Positions 18,829 to 27,809 of a DNA stretch of 64,000 nucleotides are shown one piece after another (the stretch's first letter is position 1; each line of letters begins with the position of its first letter). The notes below the pieces were generated by a model that was not told where the DNA came from, ran no database searches, and worked only from the letters and a program-made list of their open reading frames with translations. Source of the DNA: Rhizobium herbae. GTDB taxonomy: Bacteria; Pseudomonadota; Alphaproteobacteria; Rhizobiales; Rhizobiaceae. Location of the stretch: the NCBI RefSeq assembly GCF_017873135.1, contig NZ_JAGGJV010000010.1:124001-188000 (forward strand), read 5' to 3'. The position numbers and the translations under genes were made by a program.

Positions 18829-20337
18829 TCAAGCCGCCTGCGACTGACTCAGACACCAGGACGCAAAAACCTCGCGCTCCGCCGGTGTCATGTGCAACCC
18901 GTGTTTCGTCCGGCGCTCCAGAATGTCCTGCGGCGTCTGCGCCCACTCTGTTTCGATCAGGAATCGCGCCTCGCGCTCGTACAGCAGCTTGCCGAAAGAC
19001 GGCCCCAGATCGTCGAGCGACGCCGCGCTGCCGATCAGCTCATGGGCGCGCGTGCCATAAAGCCTTGCATAGTGCTTGGCCAGATCGGCGGGCAGCCAGC
19101 GGTATTTTGCGCGGAGATCACCGAGGAACTGATCGAAATCGGCCTTTGGCATGTCGCCGCCCGGCAGGATGCCCTTGGAGGTCCAGCCCGGCGCCATCGC
19201 CGGGAAGAACGGCCTGATCTTCTCCAGCGCATGTTCCGAAAGCTTGCGGAAGGTGGTGATCTTGCCGCCGAAGACGGACAGCAGCGGCGCCTTGCCGTTC
19301 ACTGCATCGACCTCGAAAATATAGTCGCGCGTCACGGCCGAAGGGTTTTCAGCATTGTCGTCGTAGAGCGGCCGCACGCCGGAGAAGCTGTGCACGATAT
19401 CGTTTTCCGTCAGCTGCTGCTTGAAATAGCGGTTCACCGATTTGATCAGGTAATCGATCTCGTTGGCATCGGCCTTCACGTCCTCCGGACGGCCTTCATA
19501 GGGAATATCCGTAGTGCCGATCAGCGCCAGGTCGTTCTCATAGGGGTTGATGAAGATCACCCGCTTGTCCGGGTTCTGCACCAGATAGGCCTGCCGCCCC
19601 TCCCAGAATTTCGGCACGATGATGTGGCTGCCCTTGACGAGGCGGACGTTACGGCGGGAATTGAGCCCGGCAACGCGACCGATGACGTCATTCACCCACG
19701 GCCCCGCCGTATTCACGACGCAGCGCGCCTGAAGCTCGGTCTTGCGGCCGGTACCGGTGTCCGTCATCTCGATATCCCAGAGATCGCCGTTGCGGCGCAC
19801 CGAGGTACAGGCCGTCCGGGTATGAATCTCGGCGCCGCGCTGCTTGGCGTCGAGCGCGTTGAGCAGAACGAGACGGGCGTCATCGACCCAGCAATCGGAA
19901 TATTCGAAGGCCTTGCGATACTCCGTCTTGATCGGCGCACCTTCCGGCGCCGTGCGCAGATCGAGCGTGCGCGTTCCCGGCAGCCGTTTGCGCCCGCCAA
20001 GATGATCGTAGAGAAACAGTCCCAGACGGACGAGCCAGGCCGGTCGGTCGGACGAGCTGTGCGGCAGCACGAAGCGCATTGGCCAGATGATATGCGGCGC
20101 GGATTCGAGCAGCACTTCGCGCTCGATCAAAGCCTCGCGCACCAGCCGGAATTCGTAATATTCGAGATAGCGCAGGCCGCCATGCACGAGCTTGCCGGAA
20201 CGCGAACTGGTGCCCTGCGCCAGATCATCCTTCTCGCAAAGGACAACCGACATGCCTCGCCCTGCCGCATCACGGGCGATACCCGCGCCATTGACGCCGC
20301 CGCCGATAATGAACAGGTCGATGATGCCGGCGCTCAC
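18829..20337 (-). CDS. EryB/GlpD-like FAD-dependent polyol-phosphate dehydrogenase (GTG start)
   Basis: A 502-residue flavoprotein of the glycerol-3-phosphate dehydrogenase family. FAD binding is shown by DLFIIGGGVNGAGIARDAAG at residues 6-25, then QGTSSRSGKLVHGGLRYLEY near 45 and the C-terminal FGGKITTFRKLSEHAL near 360. The sequence follows EryB, the erythritol-phosphate dehydrogenase of Brucella and rhizobia, closely in these blocks. It acts at the inner membrane, passing electrons to quinone. The GTG at 20337 overlaps the upstream stop (GTGA) and has AGGAG 8 nt before it. In this locus it would oxidise the phosphate made by the EryA-like kinase. A true GlpD cannot be excluded from sequence alone. 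Confidence 0.9.
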   Translation of the reverse strand: MSAGIIDLFIIGGGVNGAGIARDAAGRGMSVVLCEKDDLAQGTSSRSGKLVHGGLRYLEYYEFRLVREALIEREVLLESAPHIIWPMRFVLPHSSSDRPAWLVRLGLFLYDHLGGRKRLPGTRTLDLRTAPEGAPIKTEYRKAFEYSDCWVDDARLVLLNALDAKQRGAEIHTRTACTSVRRNGDLWDIEMTDTGTGRKTELQARCVVNTAGPWVNDVIGRVAGLNSRRNVRLVKGSHIIVPKFWEGRQAYLVQNPDKRVIFINPYENDLALIGTTDIPYEGRPEDVKADANEIDYLIKSVNRYFKQQLTENDIVHSFSGVRPLYDDNAENPSAVTRDYIFEVDAVNGKAPLLSVFGGKITTFRKLSEHALEKIRPFFPAMAPGWTSKGILPGGDMPKADFDQFLGDLRAKYRWLPADLAKHYARLYGTRAHELIGSAASLDDLGPSFGKLLYEREARFLIETEWAQTPQDILERRTKHGLHMTPAEREVFASWCLSQSQAA

Positions 20338-20990
20338 GAACGTTTCTCCTGCAATCCGTATGTCGCAAACCCCTTCAATACGCCGGCAATCTCCGCCTCC
20401 GGCAGAATGACCGGACCGCCGATCAGCAGGGAGTGGTAATATTGCTTGGCAATCGTCTCGAGTTCGACCGCCGCCCACATGGCCTTGTCCAGACTGGGTC
20501 CGGTCGCGACCATGCCGTGATTGGCCATCAGGCAGGCCGAGCGCCCTTCGAGCGCAGTGATCACGTTCTCGGACAATTCTTTCGAGCCGTAGCGCGCATA
20601 GTCGCAGACCCGCACGTCATGGCCGCCGAAAGCCGCGATCATGTAGTGGCAGGCCGGGATTGGCTTGCGGGCGATTGCCAGAATGGTGGCAAACGTCGAG
20701 TGCGTATGGACGACCGCGCCGATTTCCGGGCGCGCGCGCAAAATGTCGCGATGGAAAGGCCATTCGACCGAGGGCTTCTTCGGCCCCTCCCATTGCGATG
20801 CATCGCCTTCGATCGGCATGGAAACAATCATGTCCGGCGTCATCTGGGCATAAGGAATGGCCGACGGCGTGATCAGCATCCGCTCGCCATGCCGAACGCT
20901 GATATTGCCCGATGTGCCCTGGTTGAGGCCGCTGGCATTCATGGCGCGGCACTGGTCGATGATGGCCTGTCGCAATTCGAGTTCGCTCAT
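20334..20990 (-). CDS. Class II aldolase, FucA/AraD type
   Basis: A 218-residue zinc-dependent sugar-phosphate aldolase or epimerase of the usual FucA length. GLNQGTSGNISVRHGERML at residues 20-38 binds the phosphate, VVHTHSTFATILAIA near 92 supplies two zinc-binding histidines and CLMANHGMVATG near 152 the third. The ATG at 20990 lies 10 bp after the dehydrogenase gene; an upstream in-frame start would overlap it. It would cleave a 1-phosphoketose to dihydroxyacetone phosphate and an aldehyde. The aldehyde dehydrogenating partner is not obvious within this operon. A 4-epimerase role is the main alternative. Confidence 0.9.
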   Translation of the reverse strand: MSELELRQAIIDQCRAMNASGLNQGTSGNISVRHGERMLITPSAIPYAQMTPDMIVSMPIEGDASQWEGPKKPSVEWPFHRDILRARPEIGAVVHTHSTFATILAIARKPIPACHYMIAAFGGHDVRVCDYARYGSKELSENVITALEGRSACLMANHGMVATGPSLDKAMWAAVELETIAKQYYHSLLIGGPVILPEAEIAGVLKGFATYGLQEKRS

Positions 20991-21000
20991 CGGAAAGCCC

Positions 21001-22038
21001 TCAGCACGGATTGACCGGCGGCAGGCCGGCGACGTAGCGGCGCACTTCTTCGGCCGCCATCTCGGCCGCATAGGTGACGGTCCGCACCGAAGCTCCGGCG
21101 ATATGCGGCGTCAGCGTCACGTTCGGAAGCTGCAGCAGCGGCCAGTCGACAGGCACCGGCTCGATTGCAAAGGTTTCCAGCATGGCAGAACCCAGCGGGC
21201 CGTTGACCAGAGCTTCATAGAGAGCGTCGTAATCGACCAGCGGTCCGCGTGCCGTGTTCACGAAGATCGCGCCCGGCTTCATCTTGGCAAAGCTTTCCGC
21301 ATTCATGATGTTGCGCGTCTCCTCCGTCACACGCGGATGCAGCGTCACCACATCGGAGCGCGACAGGAGATCATCCAGGGCAACATGCTCGACACCGGCA
21401 TTGCGGTCTTCGGCCGACAGCTGGACATAGGGATCGTGCACCAGAACCTTGGTCCCGAACGCCCGCAGCAGCCGCACCACCTTGGTGCCGATATTGCCGT
21501 AGCCGACGACGCCGACGGTCATTTCGGAGAGTTCGCGTCCCGTCTTGTCCGCGCGATAGAGTTCGCCGCGCCATTCCCCCTTGCGCAGGGATTCATGACC
21601 GGTGCGGATCAGCCGGGTTTCGGCAAGGATCGCGCCGAGCGTGAATTCGGCGACGGCGCTGGCATTGCGGCCGGGCGTATTGACGACCAGCACACCGGCG
21701 TCGCGCGCGGCATTCATATCGATGTTGACCGGCCCGCCGCGCGACACGGCGATGAATTTCAGGCTTGGCAGGCGTGAGAGCATGGCGCGGGAAAACGGCG
21801 CAAGCTGGGTGATCACCAGTTCGGCGTCACCGACGAAGTCGACGATGTCGTCGGCCTTGCCGACATATTCCTTCAGGCCGTCCATACCCTCGACGGCATA
21901 GCCATGCTCCATCGGCTCGTCCGGCCAGGGCTGTTCGAGGAGACGAATGTCATGTCCGTCACCACAGGCTTCCACGACCTTGTCGCGAAAGACCGTCGGC
22001 AGCATGAACCGGTCTCCGATGATGGCGATCTTCTTCAT
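21001..22038 (-). CDS. D-isomer-specific 2-hydroxyacid dehydrogenase
   Basis: A 345-residue NAD-dependent dehydrogenase. The catalytic arginine lies in FIAVSRGGPVNID near residue 98; the NAD-binding Rossmann motif is VGVVGYGNIGTKVVRLL near 170; the catalytic glutamate and histidine fall in ETFAIEPVPV near 290 and TPHIAGASVRTV near 313. It interconverts a 2-hydroxyacid and a 2-keto acid, as in phosphoglycerate, glyoxylate or hydroxypyruvate reductases. Its ATG at 22038 overlaps the kinase stop. In this locus it may reduce or oxidise a two- to four-carbon acid released by an aldolase branch (inference). Confidence 0.92.
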   Translation of the reverse strand: MKKIAIIGDRFMLPTVFRDKVVEACGDGHDIRLLEQPWPDEPMEHGYAVEGMDGLKEYVGKADDIVDFVGDAELVITQLAPFSRAMLSRLPSLKFIAVSRGGPVNIDMNAARDAGVLVVNTPGRNASAVAEFTLGAILAETRLIRTGHESLRKGEWRGELYRADKTGRELSEMTVGVVGYGNIGTKVVRLLRAFGTKVLVHDPYVQLSAEDRNAGVEHVALDDLLSRSDVVTLHPRVTEETRNIMNAESFAKMKPGAIFVNTARGPLVDYDALYEALVNGPLGSAMLETFAIEPVPVDWPLLQLPNVTLTPHIAGASVRTVTYAAEMAAEEVRRYVAGLPPVNPC

Positions 22039-23612
22039 TTCAGTCTTTCCTGTTCAGATGCCGGGGCAGCGCCGTGGGACAGGGCGTGCCAGACCGGACG
22101 AAGGGCCAGGCGCGATTGCCTGTAGATGGGAAACGCGGCATCAAAGCGCGCTTTCATGATCGTGTCGGCAGGTTCCGCCTGCCGCTGGTAGGGGGTCACC
22201 CATTCCTTGACGCATTCGGCCATGGAGCCATAGATGCCAAGCGAGACGGCAGCAATCATCGCCGTTCCGGCAGCGCCCGCCTCTTCCCGCTCGCTGGTCT
22301 GCACGGCACAGCCAAGCGCCCCGCCGAGAATGCGCCGCAGGGAGGCGCTGCGCGCGGCCCCGCCGGTCAGGCGCACCCGCGACGGAAGCGGCCCCATCTC
22401 CGCATAACAATCGCGCGATGCCATCGCCAGCCCATTGAACACCGCTCGAACCATGTCTGCAAAGCCGTGGTTCATGTCGAGCCCGATGAAGGATGCCCGC
22501 GCCGAGGCATCTACGAACGGCCCGCGCTCGCCGGCCTCAGAGATGTATGGATGGAACAGCAGCGAGGTTTCCTTGGCTTCCGAAAGCCAGTCTTCAACAT
22601 GGGAAAGAAGCTCGGGCTTGCTTTTCTCTATTCCCATGCCTTTGAGCACGCTGCCAGCCAGCGCCAGTATCCAGTCGATGTTCAGCGTCGCCGCCATGTT
22701 CGACTGCATCTGTGCATAGTGACCGGGCATGGGCAGGCACATGGTATAGCCCGTCAGATCCTTGTTGAGCTGCACGTGATCCGGGCTCGTCGCCAGCCGC
22801 ATATGCATGCCGGTGGAGCCGACGATCGAGCAGCCCGTATCCACGCCCGGTTCATAAAGACCGGCACCGAGAGAAGTACAGACGACATCGACATAACCGA
22901 GTACGACTGGCGTTCCGGCCAGAAGCCCCGTCAACGCAGCGGCGCTGTCGCTCAGCGCATGCCGGGTCACCGCACCGTCAACGATCTCCGGCAACAGGTG
23001 ACGCTGCTTCCTCAGATCGAGAAAGTCGATGACATCCTCGGAATATTGCCGCGTGCGGAAATTGCCGAAGGTGAAGTTGGCTTCCGACGGATCGGTGGCT
23101 CGCTGCCCGGTCAGCTTGAAATAGAGCCAGTCCTTGCAGTGAAATCCGGTCGTCGCGCCATCAAGCATTTCCGGGGCGTTGTCGAGGATCCAGCGCAGCT
23201 GAGACCCCATCTGGCAAGCGGCAAGGCCGGAACCCGTATGGGAAAACCGGGCCACATCGCCGCTGTCGCCACGCAACCGCTCGACGGTTTCCCCGGCGCG
23301 AGCATCGAGCCAGAGCCAGCCCTTGCCGACGGGATCGCCGTTTTTGTCGATCAGCCAGGTACCGTCGCCCTGTGCGGTCACCGAGATGGCAGCGACACGG
23401 CTTGCAAGGTTCTCGACCTTGCCGGCAAGATCGGCGAGCGTCTTGGCGGCATCTGCCCAGGTCCGGTCGAGATCCTGTACGACGCCCTTGCCGCCTTCGC
23501 TTTCATAGCTGTTCGGGATCGCACAGGCCGCGATCTGACGGCCGCCGAGATCGAAGGCGACCGACTTGATGACGGAGGTTCCCGCATCGATCCCGATCAG
23601 GATATCGCGCAT
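22035..23612 (-). CDS. FGGY-family polyol kinase, erythritol kinase (EryA)-like
   Basis: A 525-residue kinase. DILIGIDAGTSVIKSVAFDL at residues 3-22 is the phosphate-1 motif; AISVTAQGDGTWLIDKNGDP near 75 and GKGWLWLDARAGETVERL near 97 bind the substrate; VRLTGGAARSASLRRIL near 415 is the adenosine motif. The blocks YVDVVCTSLGAGLYEPG and PYISEAGERGPFV are shared, as far as I recall, with erythritol kinase EryA. It phosphorylates an imported polyol in the cytoplasm. Its ATG overlaps the ATPase stop (TGATG), tying uptake to phosphorylation. Erythritol, threitol, ribitol or xylitol are all possible substrates. Confidence 0.9.
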   Translation of the reverse strand: MRDILIGIDAGTSVIKSVAFDLGGRQIAACAIPNSYESEGGKGVVQDLDRTWADAAKTLADLAGKVENLASRVAAISVTAQGDGTWLIDKNGDPVGKGWLWLDARAGETVERLRGDSGDVARFSHTGSGLAACQMGSQLRWILDNAPEMLDGATTGFHCKDWLYFKLTGQRATDPSEANFTFGNFRTRQYSEDVIDFLDLRKQRHLLPEIVDGAVTRHALSDSAAALTGLLAGTPVVLGYVDVVCTSLGAGLYEPGVDTGCSIVGSTGMHMRLATSPDHVQLNKDLTGYTMCLPMPGHYAQMQSNMAATLNIDWILALAGSVLKGMGIEKSKPELLSHVEDWLSEAKETSLLFHPYISEAGERGPFVDASARASFIGLDMNHGFADMVRAVFNGLAMASRDCYAEMGPLPSRVRLTGGAARSASLRRILGGALGCAVQTSEREEAGAAGTAMIAAVSLGIYGSMAECVKEWVTPYQRQAEPADTIMKARFDAAFPIYRQSRLALRPVWHALSHGAAPASEQERLK

Positions 23613-24736
23613 CAGGCAAGCTCCTGCCCGTGGCTGATCGCCCGGCCATTGTCGCCGTCAAAGACATGCAGGCTCGACGGGTCGAGGCGGATGGCGACAG
23701 TCTCGCCGATTGTCAGATTGGTCCGGTCATGCTCGACCAGCACCATCGTGCCCCCGGCAAAGTCAGCGGCGATATGCGTCTGGTCGCCGAGCCACTGGTT
23801 GACCGCAACCTTCGCGCCGACACCGCCTTCGCTGCGCCGGACGGCATAGGGCCGGATGCCGAGCACAACCTTGCTGCGTTTCATCAGTTCGGCGCGCACC
23901 GCATGCGAGAAATCCGAAGCCTTGTAATCCAGCTTCACGCCTTCGTTGAGACCGAAGGATACCGTATCACTGGTCCCGGAAATCCCCGCCGAAAACACGT
24001 TCATCGGCGGCTCGCCGACAAAGGTCCCGGTGAACAGGTTGGCCGGACGCTCCTTGATCATCTGCGGCGTATCGAACTGCTGCAGCACGCCGCCTTCCAT
24101 GACGGCGATCCGATCGGCCAGCGCGTTGGCTTCCGTCTGGTCATGGGTGACGAGGATAGCGGTCAGCCCGCGCTCCTTGATGAAATGCTTGATGCGGCCG
24201 CGCAACAGTGCCCGCAGTTGCGGTTCCAGCTGCCCCATCGGCTCGTCGAGCAGATGCAGGTCGGCATCGCGGATCAGGGCGCGACCAAGTGAGGCGCGCT
24301 GCTGCTGGCCGCCCGAGATCGAGCTTGGATAACGACCCATGATGTCCTCAATCTCCAACAACTTGGCGATATTCGCCACCTTCTCATCGACGACGCTCTG
24401 GGAGAGCCGGGATGCCTTCAAGGCAAACGCGATGTTTTCGCGCACCGTCAGCGGCGGATAGAGCGAATAGCCTTCGAACGCCATGGCGACATTGCGCTTG
24501 ACGGGCGCAAAGGTCTGGACCTCGCGTCCTTTCATCGAAATCGTCCCGCGAGAGACAGCTTCGAAACCGGCGATCATGCGCAAAGTCGATGTCTTGCCGC
24601 AGCCGGACGAGCCGAGAAGCGCGATGATCTCGCCCTTCTTCACATCCATGTTGAGCTGTTTAACGGCATGGACGCCGTGATCGATCGGGCCGTAGAACTT
24701 ATCGACACCCTTGATAAAAAGCGCTGTCTCGCTCAT
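23612..24736 (-). CDS. Polyol ABC transporter ATPase, canonical member of the pair
   Basis: A 374-residue MalK-type ATPase. Walker A LLGSSGCGKTSTLRM lies near residue 40, the signature ISGGQQQRASLGRAL near 140, Walker B HLLDEPMGQLEP near 160 and the H-loop LVTHDQTEANAL near 195: all catalytic residues are present. The C-terminal regulatory domain contains LGIRPYAVR. It overlaps both the second ATPase upstream (ATGA) and the kinase downstream. Two separate ATPase genes per importer occur in rhizobial polyol systems such as GlpST and, I believe, Mpt. This one should carry the catalytically competent site. Confidence 0.93.
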   Translation of the reverse strand: MSETALFIKGVDKFYGPIDHGVHAVKQLNMDVKKGEIIALLGSSGCGKTSTLRMIAGFEAVSRGTISMKGREVQTFAPVKRNVAMAFEGYSLYPPLTVRENIAFALKASRLSQSVVDEKVANIAKLLEIEDIMGRYPSSISGGQQQRASLGRALIRDADLHLLDEPMGQLEPQLRALLRGRIKHFIKERGLTAILVTHDQTEANALADRIAVMEGGVLQQFDTPQMIKERPANLFTGTFVGEPPMNVFSAGISGTSDTVSFGLNEGVKLDYKASDFSHAVRAELMKRSKVVLGIRPYAVRRSEGGVGAKVAVNQWLGDQTHIAADFAGGTMVLVEHDRTNLTIGETVAIRLDPSSLHVFDGDNGRAISHGQELA

Positions 24737-25851
24737 GCCGCTTCTCCATTGCGTGTCATCGGGATGGCGGCTGACCGGATCAGCCCGCCGCTCTCCTTGT
24801 CGAACAGAAATGTCGTATTTCCGTGGACGGCGATATGGGCGGGACCGGATGTCGGCCCCGGCGTTCCGGCCGGGCGCGAAACCAGGATTTCACGGCCACG
24901 GGCTGTCAGCACCAGCGTCACCGTTTTCTCGTTCAGCGGCGTTTCCGCCTCGACCGTCACCGGAATTGCGCCCGATGCGCCCGCATCTGTAAAAACAATG
25001 GTTTCCGGTCTGAGCCCAATCACAGATGTTTTTCCAACCACACTCGCCGGCATGCCCGGCAACGGCACCTTGACGTTGGAAAGCTCGACATAAACCCCAT
25101 CCGGACCGGACTTCGGCGTCACATCCAGAAGGTTAATCGTCGGGTCGCCGAACAGCCGGGCAATCTCGATATCGGCCGGCGTATTGTAGATATCCTCCGG
25201 CGTGCCGATCTGGCGAATACGCCCTTGCGACATGACGGCGATCCGGTCACCCAGCGCCATCGCTTCCTTGTAATCCTGCGTCACGTAGACGACCGTTGCA
25301 CCCTGAGCGGCCAGCAGGCGCGGCAGCTCCAGACGCATCTCGAAACGCAGCTTGGCATCGACGTTGCGCAAGGGATCGTCAAGCAGGAGCAATGGCGGCG
25401 AACCGGCAAGGGCGCGGGCAAGCGCGGTGCGCTGCTTCTGGCCGTTCGACAGCGCCTTGGGGTGATGCGTCAGAACGTGATCGATCTTCAGGAGCTTTGC
25501 GACTTTCAGGACGCCGGCCGAGATCACATCCTTCGTCGCATTCGTCGCCGTCAGCGGGCTGGCGATGTTGTCGAAAGCGCTCATATGCGGGAACAGGGCG
25601 AAATTCTGGAAGGCCATGCCGATGCCGCGATATTCGGCGTCGATATCGCTGACATCCTCGCCGCCGATCAGGATCTGCCCCTCGTCGGGATCGATCACCC
25701 CGGCCACCAGCCGGAGCAGCACGGTCTTGCCGGCACCCGACGGGCCGAACAGGACCAGCGTCTCGCCATCGGCCACATCCAGCGACAGGTTGTCGAGAAC
25801 CGGGTTGGTCTTGTAGCGCTTGGTGATATTTTTAAGCTGAAGCGTCGTCAT
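24733..25851 (-). CDS. Polyol ABC transporter ATPase, degenerate member of the pair
   Basis: A 372-residue MalK-type ATPase paired with the preceding gene product. Walker A LFGPSGAGKTVLLRL near residue 34 is intact. The signature reads LSNGQKQRTALARAL (N for the first G), Walker B reads LLLLDDPLRNVDAK with aspartate in place of the catalytic glutamate, and the H-loop reads YVTQDYKEAM with glutamine in place of histidine. It can probably bind ATP but not hydrolyse it well, so the importer would run with one good and one poor ATP site. It begins 3 bp after the permease stop. The C-terminal domain (VIGLRPETIVF) is present. Confidence 0.92.
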   Translation of the reverse strand: MTTLQLKNITKRYKTNPVLDNLSLDVADGETLVLFGPSGAGKTVLLRLVAGVIDPDEGQILIGGEDVSDIDAEYRGIGMAFQNFALFPHMSAFDNIASPLTATNATKDVISAGVLKVAKLLKIDHVLTHHPKALSNGQKQRTALARALAGSPPLLLLDDPLRNVDAKLRFEMRLELPRLLAAQGATVVYVTQDYKEAMALGDRIAVMSQGRIRQIGTPEDIYNTPADIEIARLFGDPTINLLDVTPKSGPDGVYVELSNVKVPLPGMPASVVGKTSVIGLRPETIVFTDAGASGAIPVTVEAETPLNEKTVTLVLTARGREILVSRPAGTPGPTSGPAHIAVHGNTTFLFDKESGGLIRSAAIPMTRNGEAA

Positions 25852-25854
25852 GAT

Positions 25855-26712
25855 TTATCCCTTAACCGCGCCGAGCGACAGTCCTTCGACGAGGTAGCGC
25901 TGGGCGTAGAGTGCAAGTGCAAGCGTCGGCGTGACCGAAAGCACGATGGCCGAGGCGATCTGGCCATACTGGATGCCGGAGGAGGTCACGAACGCAAGCG
26001 CGCCCACCGTCACCGGCTGCTTGTCGGCCGAGGCCAGCACCAGCGCGAAGACGAAGTTGTTCCAGGCGAAGATGAAGGCAAGCAGGCCAGCGGCGGCGAT
26101 CCCCGGTCCTGCCAGCGGCAGGGCGATCTTGCGGAAGGTCGCAAACCAGGAATGACCGGCGATACGATAGGCATATTCGACATCGGCCGAGATATCCTCG
26201 AAATAGCCGCGCACGATCCACAGGATGAGCGGCAGGCAGATCAGCTGGTAGACCCAGATCAGGCCGAAATAGGTATCGGACAGCCCGAGCCACTGGAAAT
26301 ACTGGGTGAGCGGCAAAAGCACGAGCAATGGCGGCGCGAACCGGAAGGACAGCAGCGTGAACGCGATGTCCTCGGAGCCCTTGAACTTGTGGCGGGCGAA
26401 GGCATAGGCCGCGGGGACGCCGAGAACCAGCGCAAGGGCTACCGACGTTACCGACAGGAAGATCGAGTTGCCGAGATTGCGCATGAAGGCGATGTCGAGC
26501 GTGCCGGCGGCGGTCGTCAGCTTGCCGGTAATCAGCGCCGCATAGTTCGACAAGGTTGGCGTGAAGATGATCGACGGCGGGATCGCCAGGATCGTCTCGT
26601 TGGTCTGGAACGACATCAGGAAGATCCAGAAGATCGGGAACATGAAGAAGATGACGACAAGCGTCAGCGCAATCAGCCGCAGCGTTTTTTCAAGCGTGGA
26701 TGTGGTTTCCAT
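25855..26712 (-). CDS. Polyol ABC transporter permease, MalG type
   Basis: A 285-residue inner-membrane permease with about six membrane segments, the first near residues 10-32 (TLRLIALTLVVIFFMFPIFW). The coupling loop is YFEDISADVEYAYRIAGHSW, an EAA-type motif in which the usual alanine-rich pattern is less strict. The C-terminus VEGLSLGAVKG is typical for this subunit. The ATG at 26712 has GAGGGG 6 nt upstream and is preferred over an ATG at 26736 that overlaps the neighbouring permease. It works with the next permease and the two ATPases. Confidence 0.93.
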   Translation of the reverse strand: METTSTLEKTLRLIALTLVVIFFMFPIFWIFLMSFQTNETILAIPPSIIFTPTLSNYAALITGKLTTAAGTLDIAFMRNLGNSIFLSVTSVALALVLGVPAAYAFARHKFKGSEDIAFTLLSFRFAPPLLVLLPLTQYFQWLGLSDTYFGLIWVYQLICLPLILWIVRGYFEDISADVEYAYRIAGHSWFATFRKIALPLAGPGIAAAGLLAFIFAWNNFVFALVLASADKQPVTVGALAFVTSSGIQYGQIASAIVLSVTPTLALALYAQRYLVEGLSLGAVKG

Positions 26713-26722
26713 GATTTTCCCC

Positions 26723-27646
26723 TCACGCTTCGCCACGAGCGCGTTCGCGCAGCCGCAGCCAGTTCTTGATGAAGATGTTCGACAGGAAGTAGGTGATCGC
26801 CCAGAGGATGACCATCAGTGCTGCGGAACGCCCGACATTGGTCGACTGGAAGAAGTTGAGATAGGCCTCCACCTGGAAAACGGTCAGCGTATTGCCCGGC
26901 CCGCCTTGCGTCATCGCGTAGATGATATCGAACTGCTGGATACTGTCGAGCAGACGGAACAGCGTCGCCGTCAGGATATAGGGCGTCAGCATCGGCAGCG
27001 TGATGCGGAAGAACACGAACGTCCTCGGCACGCCATCGAGCGCTGCCGCCTCGAATGGCTGGGTCGGCAACGAGCGCAAGCCGGCCAGCAGCAGGATCAT
27101 GATGAAAGGCGTGTAGACCCAGATATCGACGAGGACGACGGTGAGCAGCGCCGTACTCGGGGACGACGCCCAGCGGAAATCGTGAAGTCCGATCAGGCTT
27201 GCCAGATAGCTCAGGATCCCGAAACTCGGATTGGTCATCAGCTTCCACATCAGCGCGGCCAGCGCCGGTGCGATCATCAGTGGCAAAAGCAGCATGATCG
27301 AGATGAAATTGTTGACCGTCGAGCGGCGCTGCAGAAGCAGCGCGATGCCGAGACCCAGCAGCAGTTCCAGCGTCACGGTGATGCCGGCATAGAGCAGCGA
27401 CACTTTCAGCGTGTTCCAGAAGGCCGGGTCGGTGAAGAAGTTGAGATAGTTCTCACCCCAGTTGAACTGCCGCGCCCAGGGCTGGCTGAGGCGATAGCGC
27501 TGGAAGGAATAGATCACCGCGGTGATAAACGGGATCAGGATGCCGATGCACACGAGCAGCGCCGGCAGGCTGAGCACATAGGGCAGCATCTTCCTGCTGA
27601 TGCGAAAACCTGAAGCCGGCTTGCGGAGGGTTGCTGTTGAAGCCAT
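26723..27646 (-). CDS. Polyol ABC transporter permease, MalF type
   Basis: A 307-residue inner-membrane permease. After a short cytoplasmic N-terminus the first membrane segment reads MLPYVLSLPALLVCIGILIP; about five more follow. The coupling loop SLPTQPFEAAALDGVPRTFV carries the EAA motif. The ATG at 27646 has GGAG 7 nt upstream; a longer start at 27697 would extend into the intergenic region. It is separated from the binding-protein gene by 163 bp with a strong hairpin at 27767-27792, while the downstream permease follows after 10 bp. Confidence 0.93.
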   Translation of the reverse strand: MASTATLRKPASGFRISRKMLPYVLSLPALLVCIGILIPFITAVIYSFQRYRLSQPWARQFNWGENYLNFFTDPAFWNTLKVSLLYAGITVTLELLLGLGIALLLQRRSTVNNFISIMLLLPLMIAPALAALMWKLMTNPSFGILSYLASLIGLHDFRWASSPSTALLTVVLVDIWVYTPFIMILLLAGLRSLPTQPFEAAALDGVPRTFVFFRITLPMLTPYILTATLFRLLDSIQQFDIIYAMTQGGPGNTLTVFQVEAYLNFFQSTNVGRSAALMVILWAITYFLSNIFIKNWLRLRERARGEA

Positions 27647-27766
27647 GTCGAGCTCCGTTCTTTGTCTTTTGAAGAAACCACGCGAGGGCACAAGCAATCA
27701 AGCTCGAGCGCCAGTCCATCGGCATCTCAGGTTGTCTTTCAGTGGCATTCAGCCGGTGTGCGGGTT

Positions 27767-27792
27767 GCCCGGCACTCTCTCAAGCGCCGGGC
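27767..27792 (-). promoter_or_regulatory. Hairpin between binding-protein and permease genes
   Basis: Arms GCCCGGC and GCCGGGC pair perfectly and extend by a G-U and a C-G pair to nine pairs with an 8-nt loop. It starts about 17 bp after the binding-protein stop. No T-run follows, so partial termination or protection of the upstream message is more likely than full termination. The remainder of the 163-bp gap shows nothing else. Confidence 0.65.
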
Positions 27793-27809
27793 TCTGCTTG
27801 GGAGGCAGA

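Noticed and set aside
18892-20439. Plus-strand open frame of 515 codons opposite the EryB-like dehydrogenase
   Set aside because: Antisense shadow of a clear flavoprotein gene.
24823-26769. Plus-strand open frame of 648 codons opposite the polyol importer genes
   Set aside because: Same kind of antisense shadow; no ribosome site and no recognisable motif.
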